From Ogataea parapolymorpha DL-1 (lineage: Eukaryota; Ascomycota; Pichiomycetes; Pichiales; Pichiaceae): DNA of 64,000 nucleotides. Within the stretch, counting starts at the first letter, position 1. Every line of letters starts with the position of its first letter. This document shows, piece after piece, positions 1-9,959 of this stretch. The notes under the pieces were generated by a model, which worked only from the letters and a program-made list of their open reading frames with translations, ran no database searches and was not told where the DNA came from. The translations under genes and the position numbers were made by a program. The stretch spans positions 1,178,001 to 1,242,000 of the forward strand of contig NC_027860.1 in the NCBI RefSeq assembly GCF_000187245.1. Reading direction: 5' to 3'.

Positions 1-1543
1 TGAAGATGTGATGTTTGTGCATTTTTGTCATCATTCGTGAAAGACAGCCAAGATGGACGTCCCCGGAAAGAATGGTGATTCTGACACCATGTGTTCCAGC
101 GAATTTTGTCAATTCTCCCATCAGCCAATTGCGTTCCTTCTTATGGTGAACAGCACACCAATGATCGTTCAAATCGTCTAGTAATTCCACACCACCATCA
201 AACTCATTAACCAGACCCTTGGCAATGATTCCTTTCCTGGCCAACCACTTGATAGGACCCAGAGCAGCGGACCCCAGAATGGATTCAATCCACACCATTC
301 TAGGGTAGCAAATCGGGACACCAAGCAAAACAAGAAGGTGTTTGATATCACCGTTAGATGCAGTGATTTCTTGTTTTAATCTTTCAAACACACGGGCATA
401 GGTCTCTTTCGTAACAACTTGCTTTTTCGTTCTTTCCGTTCTACAATCCAAGCCGACTAGTGCAACCTCTTTTCCTAGCCTTGTATAAAGAGATCTGGAC
501 AACTGTTTGATGTAGGGACCGACAGAGGCTCCCAAAATCCAAGAAGGTTCAGATTTGCAGTCTTCTGTAGGAGAGGTGTGGTGCTGGAATAATAAATAAT
601 ACTGGAATGCAATGTTACCAACACCTTTAAAAATATCCTGAGTCATGGTACGATGACTGTACGAGCCAAAACCATCAATGATGTCATGGTCGTCAAAAAT
701 GTTGATTTGTGGAATTTGTTGCAAGGCCAAAGGGTAGATACACTGCAAAGTAGCACCTGCTGTTCCTTCCCAATACCCTTTGCCAAACCATTGTATGTAA
801 TTGGTCAGATAATATTCTTTGAGAGAATCAACAATTTCATCAGTGAGCTTGTCGTAAGAGTGCAGCTTCTTATGTTCTAGCCATTTCTCAAAAGGCTTGG
901 AAGACTTTTTCACGGAGTCGCAATAGATTTGATCACCCCCTCCAACCATCACATGGTAAGGCAACTCATTGTGTCTGCGCATAACATCGTACCACAGCGA
1001 ACTTTTGAAGTCTGCAGTCTTGACACTCAATGAAAAGCCGTTACAAGAGTAAGACATGACATTCATGGATTGCTCGACAGAAGGCAGGTAAAATTGAAAG
1101 TTCTCGTTGTACTCGCCATTAACAGAATACTTTACTTTCTGCTCATACTCTTGTAAATGTAGTTCCATGCTAAATCTCCAAAAACTCAGGCCCTGTTCTT
1201 GGTGAAATAGAGTTCCTGGGAACTCTCCCTTGCTCAACTGGAGAGAGCCAGTCGAAGTGGTAGCAGGCCCAATATAATACTCAATAGAAGGCTCTACCCT
1301 TTCAGTCTCCGGGGCGTCGCGAATAACAAGCAAGATTGTTCCTCTGTAATTGGTTTGGCCGTTTTCAAGGCAACCTAAGAATCTTAGGTTTGGTCCGCAA
1401 GCCACTTGCACTGCAGGATTACCCACTGTTTTGTCTGGAGGACAGCCAGAAAGATTTTCAGGAATAGATTTGATCACTAAATCTTGGTATTTTTGCAACG
1501 GCAGTGGCTCGAACCACCCGTTTTCAATTGCTTCGACTGTCAT
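1..1543 (-). CDS. PhoD-like metallophosphatase family protein (C-terminus cut by the window edge)
   Basis: Reading leftwards from the ATG at 1543-1541, the frame stays open for 514 codons to the window edge, so the C-terminus is missing. The translation shows the hallmarks of the fungal PhoD-like (alkaline phosphatase D-like) family: GGGDQIYCDS near residue 198, FDDHDIIDGFGSY near residue 282 and SGDVHLGC near residue 490. In PhoD enzymes the Asp and His residues of such blocks coordinate the catalytic metals. There is no N-terminal signal peptide, so the enzyme is probably intracellular. Its substrate cannot be told from sequence. I know of no S. cerevisiae counterpart, whereas filamentous fungi and fission yeast have such proteins. 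It is divergent from the FSH1-like gene across about 425 bp. I am sure of the superfamily but not of the biochemical role. Confidence 0.8.
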   Translation of the reverse strand, partial: MTVEAIENGWFEPLPLQKYQDLVIKSIPENLSGCPPDKTVGNPAVQVACGPNLRFLGCLENGQTNYRGTILLVIRDAPETERVEPSIEYYIGPATTSTGSLQLSKGEFPGTLFHQEQGLSFWRFSMELHLQEYEQKVKYSVNGEYNENFQFYLPSVEQSMNVMSYSCNGFSLSVKTADFKSSLWYDVMRRHNELPYHVMVGGGDQIYCDSVKKSSKPFEKWLEHKKLHSYDKLTDEIVDSLKEYYLTNYIQWFGKGYWEGTAGATLQCIYPLALQQIPQINIFDDHDIIDGFGSYSHRTMTQDIFKGVGNIAFQYYLLFQHHTSPTEDCKSEPSWILGASVGPYIKQLSRSLYTRLGKEVALVGLDCRTERTKKQVVTKETYARVFERLKQEITASNGDIKHLLVLLGVPICYPRMVWIESILGSAALGPIKWLARKGIIAKGLVNEFDGGVELLDDLNDHWCAVHHKKERNWLMGELTKFAGTHGVRITILSGDVHLGCLSRMMTKMHKHHIF

Positions 1544-1968
1544 CAGAGACGAGTGTTTAAATTTCAAGTTTTACAGCTTTCAAGCCTATGAAGTTTTTTT
1601 TGTGAGGCTGTGCACAGCAAGGGACGTGAAACTGAAAAACCCATATAAAGTACTAGATGCAGTAACTGTAGTTGCTCGCTATGCCAATTTCGGATATCAC
1701 CCGGATCATATTGTCAGGCTAGAGACTTGATTTGTACAATATATACCCCAACTAGGAAGTAAGAGACTTAAATAAGAAGCTGATGATAACAAGCTTTCCC
1801 AGAAGATGGTGGAGTACACTACATCTTGAAAATGACGTAAATAAGATCTTCCAATAAAGACCCATGAAATGCTAATCGAAAAGACCGGGTTTTTTTACAA
1901 CACAGCCATGATAAATCCGGATAATTTCGCACCCCTAAAAAACTTAGTGCAAAAAAAGTATATGAGAA
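1544..1968. other. Intergenic region between divergent PhoD-like and FSH1-like genes
   Basis: This 425-bp divergent promoter region holds no convincing gene. An open frame entering it from 1350 is only antisense to the PhoD-like gene plus non-coding sequence. A TATATA stretch lies near 1739-1745. A TGACGTAA octamer (ATF/CREB-type half-palindrome) lies at 1833-1840, about 130 bp upstream of the FSH1-like ATG, and poly(A) tracts lie close to that ATG. Whether the octamer is used is unknown. Confidence 0.5.
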
Positions 1969-2706
1969 ATGTCAAAAGCTATCAAAGGAACGATTCTCTG
2001 TTTGCATGGTTATGCCCAAAACGGTCCAACATTTTCAGCTAAAGCCTCAGGTATCAGAAAAGCTTTGAAGAAAATTGGATACCACACTGTCTTCGTTCAA
2101 GGATCTCTCAAGATTCAAAAAGCTGATTTGCCATTTGAGGTCCCCCCAAGCGAAAATGCCGAGGAAGAATTTGATTACCGTGGATGGTGGCAACCCAATG
2201 ATGACTATGACCTCCAACCGGCTCTAGATGCAGTCAAGAATTACTACAAAGAACACGGACCGTTCATTGGTATCATGGGATTCTCTCAAGGTGCCGGCTT
2301 GGCCGCTGTTGTGTGTAGTAAATATGCCGAAATTATTGGACAACCAAAGGCTAGCGAGGAGCTCAAATTTGCAATTTTCTATGCCGGATTCAAGCTCAAG
2401 CCTCAGCAATACCAAAAATACTACGAGAACAAAATCAAGCTTCCGACCCTTCATATTTTTGGAGAACTTGATACTGTGGTTTCTCCTGACAGAGCCGAGG
2501 CCCTTGTTGAAAGCTGCGAAAATGCTACTGTCTTGAAACATCCTGGAGGACATTTTGTTCCAAGTACGAAGGATTTAATTAGAAAAGAAATTGCCTGGGT
2601 GGAGAACGTCTTGAGTGAGTCTAAAGAAAATTCTGACTCTAAGAAGGACGAGGACAAAGAACTCGAGAAGTTGAGTGAAGAGATTGGAAAGATGGGTGTT
2701 GCATAA
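1969..2706 (+). CDS. FSH1: FSH1-family serine hydrolase
   Basis: This 245-aa alpha/beta hydrolase belongs to the FSH (family of serine hydrolases) group, whose S. cerevisiae member Fsh1 is about the same size. The N-terminal block LCLHGYAQNG (10-19) forms the oxyanion-hole region. The nucleophile elbow GFSQGAG places the catalytic Ser at 106. The likely acid is Asp168 in FGELDTVV, and the His is at 195 in HPGGHFVPS. The C-terminal 35 residues are a charged Lys/Glu tail that should be dispensable for catalysis. Related enzymes are cytosolic carboxyl esterases of uncertain substrate. An out-of-frame ATG begins 7 nt before the chosen start and overlaps it, which could dampen translation. The member (FSH1, FSH2 or FSH3) was not resolved, so the symbol marks the family. 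Confidence 0.85.
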   Translation: MSKAIKGTILCLHGYAQNGPTFSAKASGIRKALKKIGYHTVFVQGSLKIQKADLPFEVPPSENAEEEFDYRGWWQPNDDYDLQPALDAVKNYYKEHGPFIGIMGFSQGAGLAAVVCSKYAEIIGQPKASEELKFAIFYAGFKLKPQQYQKYYENKIKLPTLHIFGELDTVVSPDRAEALVESCENATVLKHPGGHFVPSTKDLIRKEIAWVENVLSESKENSDSKKDEDKELEKLSEEIGKMGVA

Positions 2707-2837
2707 ATAAATCGCACTTAGATAAGCAGGCTTATTTCCTCCGTTTATCAGTAGCAGAGCTCCAAAATTTATTGGCTGCTAGCAAAAAAAGTTGATTAGT
2801 TTTTTTAGTCTTTTCTAGGTTGTGCAAATATTTAGCC

Positions 2838-4415
2838 ATGCCTACTACGGAAGAGAGCCCCTTGATTCCTGTTGCAACAAATCCTATCAAGGAGTCTCTC
2901 CCTCCTTTGAGGGTCAGGTTGTTCCAGGTTGGATGCGCATTGACGTGGTGCTTGTTTGCTGCAGGCCCTATATTTGGATTTGCTGCATTGAAACCTATCT
3001 TGATCGATCAAGGCATTTACCGCGAATATTGCAAAGAAAACATAGATACTGGAGAGAATGACATGTGTGCTGAGCGTGACCTGAAACTCAACTTTATGTT
3101 CACCATCGCGGCAGTTATCACCAACGCTACAGCTTTGGTAGTTGGACGAGTGCTTGACACTTTCGGACCAAGAGTGACAGGAATAGTTGGCGCAATTGTG
3201 ATATTCTTTGCTAGTATAAGTCTCTCACAAGGACAATCAATCACTGTATTTGATCCCTATCTTGCAGGCTACATCGGGCTTGCTTTTGGTGGTCCGTTCG
3301 TCTTCATCAGTTCGTTCCAGCTAGCCAACTCGTTCCCTGGAAGATCCGGCACTGTGTTAGCTTTCTTGACTGGAGCATTTGATTCTAGTTCAGCGTTGTT
3401 TCTGATGTACCGACTTGTGTACCAGCACAATTGGATTCAGGACTTGAATCTCAAGAAGTTTTTCACTGCTTATCTTATCGTGCCAATTTTCATATTGGTG
3501 TGTCAGCTCACAGTGATGCCCAAAAAGTCTTATAAAACAGTGGAAACCTTAGCTAAAATAGGAGAAACAGGAATCGACGAAACGGGTCTGCCAATGGATC
3601 CTGAGGATCTTAGATATTCTCAGGCCCGGATCAATGCTCAAAGATCGCGTAGGCCATCCATCAAATCTGTGAGATCTAATAGATCAACAAAGTCAGTGTA
3701 TGAAGAGATTGCTGAGAACCGTCTATATGAGAAATCAGGAGGAGTTTCTGGAGTGCTGCATAACAAATCTTTGAAGGAACAAATGACATCTCCTTGGTTC
3801 ACCCTTATGGTTTGTTTTGCCACCATTCAAATGCTTAGAGTCAATTATTTTGTGGCAACTATACGGTCCCAAATGGAATATTATTTCCAGGACGAAGCAA
3901 TTGCCGTCCAAATCAATAAGTTCTTTGATGTTGCTCTTCCAGTTGGAGGCGTGTTTGCCATTCCTTTCATTGGCGTTTTGCTGGACAACTTCAAAATCGT
4001 GACAGTGTTATCGATCTTGCTTCAAATTTCGCTCTTGATAGGAATATTCGGAATGGTTCCTGTACAGATTGTGCAATACTTGGGTATTGTCATGCTCGTG
4101 GTTTATCGTCCATTCTACTACACAGCTGTTTCAGATTATTGCGCTAAAGTGTTTGGCTATCGAACTTTTGGAACGGTTTATGGGTCCATCAATTGCATCT
4201 CTGGATTATTTAATGTGCTACAGGCCCCTCTCGACAATGCTACACATACCGTATTCAAAATGAACCCTAATCCTGCTAACACGCTACTTGTTGGATTGAC
4301 ATTCATAGCCGGTCTTGCACTTATCAGTTATATCAAAGGACAAGAAATTGAGCTGAAAAAGAGAAACATTATAGATGAAGCCATGCACAGTGACGTTGTG
4401 GAAATAGGAGATTAG
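2838..4415 (+). CDS. FMP42: Major facilitator superfamily transporter, FMP42-like
   Basis: The open frame begins at a TTG at 2820, but its first ATG is at 2838, giving 525 residues. The protein is a 12-helix MFS transporter. Its first helix region WCLFAAGPIFGFAALKP is typical of the fungal Fmp42/YMR155W group, which is related to the SLC43 amino-acid transporters. A long central cytoplasmic loop carries a basic, Ser-rich stretch (RRPSIKSVRSNRSTKS) likely to be phosphorylated, and helices resume near SPWFTLMVCFATIQMLRVNY. S. cerevisiae Fmp42 has a similar length. The localisation is probably vacuolar or mitochondrial, and the substrate is unknown. It lies tandem to the FSH1-like gene and about 200 bp before ATG2. 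The MFS assignment is firm; orthology to FMP42 is likely but unproven. Confidence 0.8.
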   Translation: MPTTEESPLIPVATNPIKESLPPLRVRLFQVGCALTWCLFAAGPIFGFAALKPILIDQGIYREYCKENIDTGENDMCAERDLKLNFMFTIAAVITNATALVVGRVLDTFGPRVTGIVGAIVIFFASISLSQGQSITVFDPYLAGYIGLAFGGPFVFISSFQLANSFPGRSGTVLAFLTGAFDSSSALFLMYRLVYQHNWIQDLNLKKFFTAYLIVPIFILVCQLTVMPKKSYKTVETLAKIGETGIDETGLPMDPEDLRYSQARINAQRSRRPSIKSVRSNRSTKSVYEEIAENRLYEKSGGVSGVLHNKSLKEQMTSPWFTLMVCFATIQMLRVNYFVATIRSQMEYYFQDEAIAVQINKFFDVALPVGGVFAIPFIGVLLDNFKIVTVLSILLQISLLIGIFGMVPVQIVQYLGIVMLVVYRPFYYTAVSDYCAKVFGYRTFGTVYGSINCISGLFNVLQAPLDNATHTVFKMNPNPANTLLVGLTFIAGLALISYIKGQEIELKKRNIIDEAMHSDVVEIGD

Positions 4416-4613
4416 GGAGGGACCCCACGTAAGTTTAAAAAAATTGCACCGCCGCGGAGGCTGGTTATCATGTCAAAAAAATATAATTGTAGCATGAATA
4501 TTTATACAATCTAGAAAGTGGCGAATCTACACTATTGATTTATTGGTTGAAGTTACTCCAGTAAACTTGTATCATAAAATCCTTTAGAGGAGTGGAACGC
4601 AGATCTGCAAAAA

Positions 4614-7600
4614 ATGGCGCCTCAATGGATGCCTCAAAATATACAGAAGCGATTACTGAAGTACATCCTTCAGCAGCTCTCCTTATTTTCCGAGATTGAT
4701 CTACCTAATTTGGATGTCTCATTGGGCGCAAGCTCCAAGGTCAATCTCCGAAATTTGGAGCTAGACATCGAAAAGTTCAGCATACCAGGAATGTACATGA
4801 GAAGTGGGTCTATTGAAACGCTTGCTCTCTCGCTTACGATTAGCGATGGTGTCAACGTTGATTGCGCTGGAGTTAATATTACCCTCACTCCCTCGGTAAC
4901 CCCTGGAAAGCCAAACAGTACAGATCAATTCTCCCTTGCAAAAAGCACAGCCGATTTGGCAAACAGCGTTATGTTCGAAGACAATGTTGTGGAGGACGAA
5001 GATATCAAAGAAACCGCTTCAGTTGATTCCAACCCCCTTCCAACAGAAACCAAAGATTACAAGATGAGCAACATGATGGCAAAGGCTGCAGATATGGCTT
5101 TGTCAAGGTTACAACTAACGGTACGTGACGTAAAAATCACCATGATACTCGAGGCTTCTGTTATGGAGGTGTGCATTGATAAGGTCACCTTGTTATCAAA
5201 GGAGGGCACCAGGTACATTACAGTTGAGAGAATGACGTTGAACGCTATCAAACCAGAAGTTTATCCGGGAGAGGGAGTGGATAATGTTGACAACTCGGAA
5301 GAAAGGGATACAAACGAGTCGGAAGGGTCTGAGGACTATGACGATGAATTAATGCAAACCTCATTTATGGCAGAAAACAAGGACGATATTCATAAATCCT
5401 TGGTGGAGAGCATGATGTTTGCAAGCCAGACATCCGAATCAGTGTACATGAGCGCGACATCCAATGTATTCTCTTCAACTACCGCCAGGGCTTCTACTTA
5501 CGAGCCTCCCCAGCCGTCAGCTGTATGTGTCGCCTATGTCAGCAAATGCAGCTTCCAGTTTGATGGACTTCAAAACATAGAGAATGTGCAAGTGGACGTG
5601 GGGCATGTTAAAATTGCGGCTTCCCCAATTCCAGAATGTTTGTCGTCAGTGATTCAATCAATTAGGAACCTTGTTAGGCTTTCAGCAATGAGTACCAATG
5701 AAACAGCTGGAAACACAGAAAAGGAAAGCGAGTCTGCTAGCACCACTCTGCTGAATTCTCTAAAAATTGACGAGATCTGTGTGAGTTTTGAATCAGCACT
5801 TTCCAAAGACGGACGATTTGCTCTCGACAATAGCACTTGCTTATCACTTAGTGCTATACGTTTTGAACAGAAAAATGCTTCTTTCTCTTTTGGTTCCATC
5901 GCGAAAATACGCCTATCAAGGAATGATAACGGAACCGAGCTCTTTTGCTTTGACGACTCTCGCGCACCAAACGTTGCAGACCTCGGACTAGAAATACTTA
6001 GCAACGATGTTTCTCGAATCACTTTAATATGTCCCAAATCTGCCAATATTGTTGTGGATGATCAACTATTGACTTTGGCAGTGCGTTACTACTCATTGAT
6101 GGAACCTGTTATTGAGGCTCTTATCTCGGTCGTATCTATGAAGACTCCTTATTCATACTCAAACACACATTCATCACGCTTTGCTTTACCGGATACCGCA
6201 AACTACCAAAAATCCAATGAGTTTCATGCGCAAATGTCATCTATTCACGTTAAGCTTCAGCTCAATGACTTTTGTATCACGACTACTATTCTTCCGGTAA
6301 CTTATGATTCTCAGGAGGGTCGCTTTGATACTAGCAGTATACTTTTCGAATACAACGATGCAACGCAAGGAGAACAATATGCACCTAACCAATTTTTGAT
6401 GATATCTAATTTTGAGACATCTTCTGCCGGTGTAAACAAAGTACGATCTTTTGATTCCAGCTCGCTTCAGGAGATATGGCTCAAGACCAAAATGAAAACT
6501 ATAGTTGAAAAGGTTACTCTGAAGCTTGATTTTGAAGTCCTGATCAAACTGATTAGCGGCTTTGGAAAACTCGCTGACTTAGTGTGCAAGTCTATGGTGA
6601 TTTCACCTCCAGTGGCAAGGCAAAAAAAAGTAAGAATGGCTAGTAGTTTGTTTCTAAATGCTACCAAAATGCTCAAAAACTGTGTTGAAATCAAACATTG
6701 CACAATGACTCTCTCCCATATTTGTCCCCATTTTGGGGATCTGAAAATCTCCTTGAAAGATATCTTTGTGAATTTTCTGCAAGATGGGACCCTACACAGC
6801 TATGTTATGAGTGCTCTGATACAAAGAGTATGTGACTCAATACACGAGTCATTGTTGGAAGCAGCAGATCCTAGGAACAAGGGGTATCCCATGATGTTTG
6901 CAAAATTCAAAGATAATGTCGGGGTACACTTCAAAAACTGTTCGTTTAATTACTACGGAGAATGGATCACACTCTTAGAATCCCGAGAGAGGCCTCGGGA
7001 GGAAACCGATCGAAGCTCGTCTGCCTCTTCTGCTACTGGCAAGAAACGCCAGGTCAACTTTACCTTTGCTGATGTCTCAATAGGTCTTGTTCCAGTCAAC
7101 TTGAAATCCAAAATTGAGGTCGTTATCAAGAAAGGAATTGCTGACTTATTGATTGGTACTGATGGGCGCTCAAAACTGCAATCCTCATTCAGTTCCCTAA
7201 CCCTGCTGTTAATTGATGATGTGGCCAATATTCTCAGCGACAAAGAAAGTAAATCATTGAGGCACTGGATTAACGCGAATAATAATCATGCTATCTGGAC
7301 ACTGAATGCTATTCTGAAAAGCAAGGGTTTCGTCCCTGTGGGTTATATCTCATCTTTGTTTTTGAATTCTGCATTTGAAAGTGAGCGTCATTTGGAAGAG
7401 AGGATGACACAGACATTTTCCGGCCAGAAAATCTTTCCCTTAATCGATACAAAAATACATGTTGATGCATTGGCCGTGGACCTTTGTGCAGACTCATCCC
7501 AATGTTTGATCCAGACTTTAAAAGACCTGAAGCAGCCAGTGCAATTCTCATTCAATGAAAAATATAAGCCAACGACAGATGAAGTGGACGTTTTCAAGGA

Positions 7601-9911
7601 CGTTGATGAGACTATTTTCTCAGCGTCGGTAAACGTAGATGTTGGCAATCTGGAGCAAACTGAGATCCCTGAAAACGAAAAATTGGAAATTGTCGAGGAC
7701 TTCTTTGACAAAAATCTAAATTCTGATTCAGGTGAGCAATCAGCCACACGCTCTGGTAGCTTAGCCAATAGTGGTACCAAATCTGGTGCCATGTCCAACA
7801 TCATTTTTGATGATAATCATTTCGGACATTCTGGTGAAGAGTTCACGACGAAAGTTATACCAATGGCTATCGGAGTCAGTATTTCCAATGTCACAATCAA
7901 GCTCTATGATGGGTATGACTGGAAAGAGACTCAGACTACAATTAAAAATGCCATTCGACGTGTTGAGGATAAAGCTGCGAAGATAGGTGATAACATGAAT
8001 GAAGTGACTGAGGGTTCCACCAGTCAAAATGTCCGCTCCGTTTCTGACGATTCCACTGAGTTAGATACGGAAGCTGTGAATGAAATACTCTACGAGTCAA
8101 TCCATGTGGGACTGTTAGCAGGCCAGGACCCTCAGTCATTTTACGATAATATCAATAAGTCGATCAGCAACAGTGGCGACACAGAAAATGTAAGCGAGCG
8201 TAACAATTTGTCTGCAGGCTCTTCATCACCTGCGTCAGTCAACACCGCGAATAGCACTCGCTCTGCAGCACCCTCTCATAATATTGAACTAGGCAAAGTT
8301 TCTAATAGGAGAGTGCGTTTGAAAAGATCTATATATCATAAGGTCCTAGTTGAGCTCGAAAACCTTGACCTGTCGATCCTGACCATGGTTAATAACGAAC
8401 CACATCCAACCAAGAACTCTATAGTTTTCAGTGAGGACGAAAACAAAGATGACTCCGAACTAGTTAGCAGAATTGATCTGAGTGTCGGATCCTTCAAAGT
8501 GGCAGATAATGTTCCCACGTCAAGCTGGAATATGTTTGTGGGTTATCTGCGTGAAGCTGGGGATAAAGAGCTTGGTTCCAGTATGCTTCATGCTGTCATT
8601 GACACTGTTCGCCCTGTCTCGTCATTAGCGGCTTCTGAATTAGTGATTTCTGTATCTGTGCTTCCTTTGAGACTTTATGTGGACCAAGATACGCTTGATT
8701 TTTTGACCAGATTTGGAGAGTTCAAAGATGACCGCTTCACTCTCCCAGCTTTGGATGAAGAGGAGGTTTTTATCGAAAAGTTTCAGGTCAACTCCGTGAG
8801 AATCAAACTTGATTACAAGCCTAAAAAGGTGGATTACGCTGGCATTAGATCTGGCCATACTAATGAGTTCATGAACTTTTTCATTCTTGATGAATCTGAG
8901 ATGGTTTTGAAGAAGTTGGTGCTCTATGGAATACCGGGATTCACTCGTTTGCACAAGATGCTCAATGACTTGTGGATGCCTGACATCAAAAGAAATCAGC
9001 TTGGTGGGGTCCTGTCAGGTCTTGCTCCAGTGAAATCAATCGTGAAAATAGGATCTGGCTTCAAAGAGCTGGTCGCTGTGCCTTTGAAAGAGTATGAGAA
9101 AGATGGCCGTGTGATAAGAGGACTACAAAAAGGTGCACTCTCATTTGCCAAAATAACTGGCGGCGAGTTGCTCAAATTCGGTGTTAAACTTGCTGCAGGG
9201 ACCCAAAATATACTGGAGTCTACCGAAGAAGCTTTGGGAGGAGACGGCTCTGCTGTCAGACTACCAGGATACAAGAAAAACCAAAAGTCGCGAAGAAGAA
9301 CCTCACCAAGCGAAGTCATTTACGCCACTCCAGGGGACAGATCTTTATTAGGCCACAATACCATGAGTGGTGCAGTATTTCACCGAAACTCTTTTGATTC
9401 CTATGGTGAGGAAGAAGAATTCTTAGAGGGAGCCTCGGCGCTGGATGGAGCTGGGACACAGGATGCCGATCAATACCAGAAGTCTAGGTTTCTTGTTCCT
9501 GCTGTGTTCAAGAGTACTGCTGAGCTACCTGATGTATTGGAGAGCGATAGTGATCTAGATGATTACTATGATGAGTCTGACAACGAAGGTCAAAAGATTG
9601 TCAGTCTGTACTCAAATCAGCCGGAAAATCTAAACGAGGGTTTGCAAACTGCTTACACTTCGCTGGGAAGAAACTTAGACACTGCTCGCGAGGCAATTGT
9701 ATCCGCAAGCACGCGTGCTGCACGGAGCGGTAGTGCACAGATTGCTGCCCGGGAGTTCGCCAAAGCCACTCCTATCATGGTTATACGCCCAATAATTGGA
9801 ACTACAGAAGCTATCTCCCGAACACTTCAGGGAGGCATTAATATTCTTGATCCAGAAGAGAAACGCAGGTCTGAAGAAAAGTACAAAAATACGAAGAAAG
9901 AAGCTAGTTGA
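4614..9911 (+). CDS. ATG2: Autophagy-related lipid-transfer protein Atg2
   Basis: A single uninterrupted frame of 1765 aa, in the usual range for fungal Atg2. The N-terminus (MAPQWMPQNIQKRLLKYILQ) is the chorein-like tip shared with Vps13 proteins, which opens the hydrophobic groove that moves phospholipids. The C-terminal block around GLAPVKSIVKIGSGFKELVAVPLKEY, followed by KGALSFAKITGGELLKFGVKLAAG, is the conserved Atg2 C-terminal region with amphipathic helices for membrane contact. The last conserved segment reads LQGGINILDPEEKRRSEEKY. Atg2 acts with Atg18 and Atg9 at the junction of the growing phagophore and ER, and in methylotrophic yeasts is also needed for pexophagy. Acidic, Ser-rich linkers near 205-235 and 1075-1110 are probably disordered. 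The ATG follows an AAAA context. The downstream gene is convergent, 48 bp away. Confidence 0.97.
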   Translation: MAPQWMPQNIQKRLLKYILQQLSLFSEIDLPNLDVSLGASSKVNLRNLELDIEKFSIPGMYMRSGSIETLALSLTISDGVNVDCAGVNITLTPSVTPGKPNSTDQFSLAKSTADLANSVMFEDNVVEDEDIKETASVDSNPLPTETKDYKMSNMMAKAADMALSRLQLTVRDVKITMILEASVMEVCIDKVTLLSKEGTRYITVERMTLNAIKPEVYPGEGVDNVDNSEERDTNESEGSEDYDDELMQTSFMAENKDDIHKSLVESMMFASQTSESVYMSATSNVFSSTTARASTYEPPQPSAVCVAYVSKCSFQFDGLQNIENVQVDVGHVKIAASPIPECLSSVIQSIRNLVRLSAMSTNETAGNTEKESESASTTLLNSLKIDEICVSFESALSKDGRFALDNSTCLSLSAIRFEQKNASFSFGSIAKIRLSRNDNGTELFCFDDSRAPNVADLGLEILSNDVSRITLICPKSANIVVDDQLLTLAVRYYSLMEPVIEALISVVSMKTPYSYSNTHSSRFALPDTANYQKSNEFHAQMSSIHVKLQLNDFCITTTILPVTYDSQEGRFDTSSILFEYNDATQGEQYAPNQFLMISNFETSSAGVNKVRSFDSSSLQEIWLKTKMKTIVEKVTLKLDFEVLIKLISGFGKLADLVCKSMVISPPVARQKKVRMASSLFLNATKMLKNCVEIKHCTMTLSHICPHFGDLKISLKDIFVNFLQDGTLHSYVMSALIQRVCDSIHESLLEAADPRNKGYPMMFAKFKDNVGVHFKNCSFNYYGEWITLLESRERPREETDRSSSASSATGKKRQVNFTFADVSIGLVPVNLKSKIEVVIKKGIADLLIGTDGRSKLQSSFSSLTLLLIDDVANILSDKESKSLRHWINANNNHAIWTLNAILKSKGFVPVGYISSLFLNSAFESERHLEERMTQTFSGQKIFPLIDTKIHVDALAVDLCADSSQCLIQTLKDLKQPVQFSFNEKYKPTTDEVDVFKDVDETIFSASVNVDVGNLEQTEIPENEKLEIVEDFFDKNLNSDSGEQSATRSGSLANSGTKSGAMSNIIFDDNHFGHSGEEFTTKVIPMAIGVSISNVTIKLYDGYDWKETQTTIKNAIRRVEDKAAKIGDNMNEVTEGSTSQNVRSVSDDSTELDTEAVNEILYESIHVGLLAGQDPQSFYDNINKSISNSGDTENVSERNNLSAGSSSPASVNTANSTRSAAPSHNIELGKVSNRRVRLKRSIYHKVLVELENLDLSILTMVNNEPHPTKNSIVFSEDENKDDSELVSRIDLSVGSFKVADNVPTSSWNMFVGYLREAGDKELGSSMLHAVIDTVRPVSSLAASELVISVSVLPLRLYVDQDTLDFLTRFGEFKDDRFTLPALDEEEVFIEKFQVNSVRIKLDYKPKKVDYAGIRSGHTNEFMNFFILDESEMVLKKLVLYGIPGFTRLHKMLNDLWMPDIKRNQLGGVLSGLAPVKSIVKIGSGFKELVAVPLKEYEKDGRVIRGLQKGALSFAKITGGELLKFGVKLAAGTQNILESTEEALGGDGSAVRLPGYKKNQKSRRRTSPSEVIYATPGDRSLLGHNTMSGAVFHRNSFDSYGEEEEFLEGASALDGAGTQDADQYQKSRFLVPAVFKSTAELPDVLESDSDLDDYYDESDNEGQKIVSLYSNQPENLNEGLQTAYTSLGRNLDTAREAIVSASTRAARSGSAQIAAREFAKATPIMVIRPIIGTTEAISRTLQGGINILDPEEKRRSEEKYKNTKKEAS

Positions 9912-9959
9912 TTGTTTAGCAAGCCTTACATAACAAAGAACGAGTGTTAGAAATATAGA

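Noticed and set aside
1350..1730. 126-codon plus-strand frame
   Set aside because: Its first half is antisense to the PhoD-like gene; the rest is promoter sequence with no protein features.
3816..3824. Exact PACE sequence in the FMP42-like coding region
   Set aside because: It is inside codons for a membrane helix; about 0.5 matches are expected by chance in this length, so no regulatory role is claimed.
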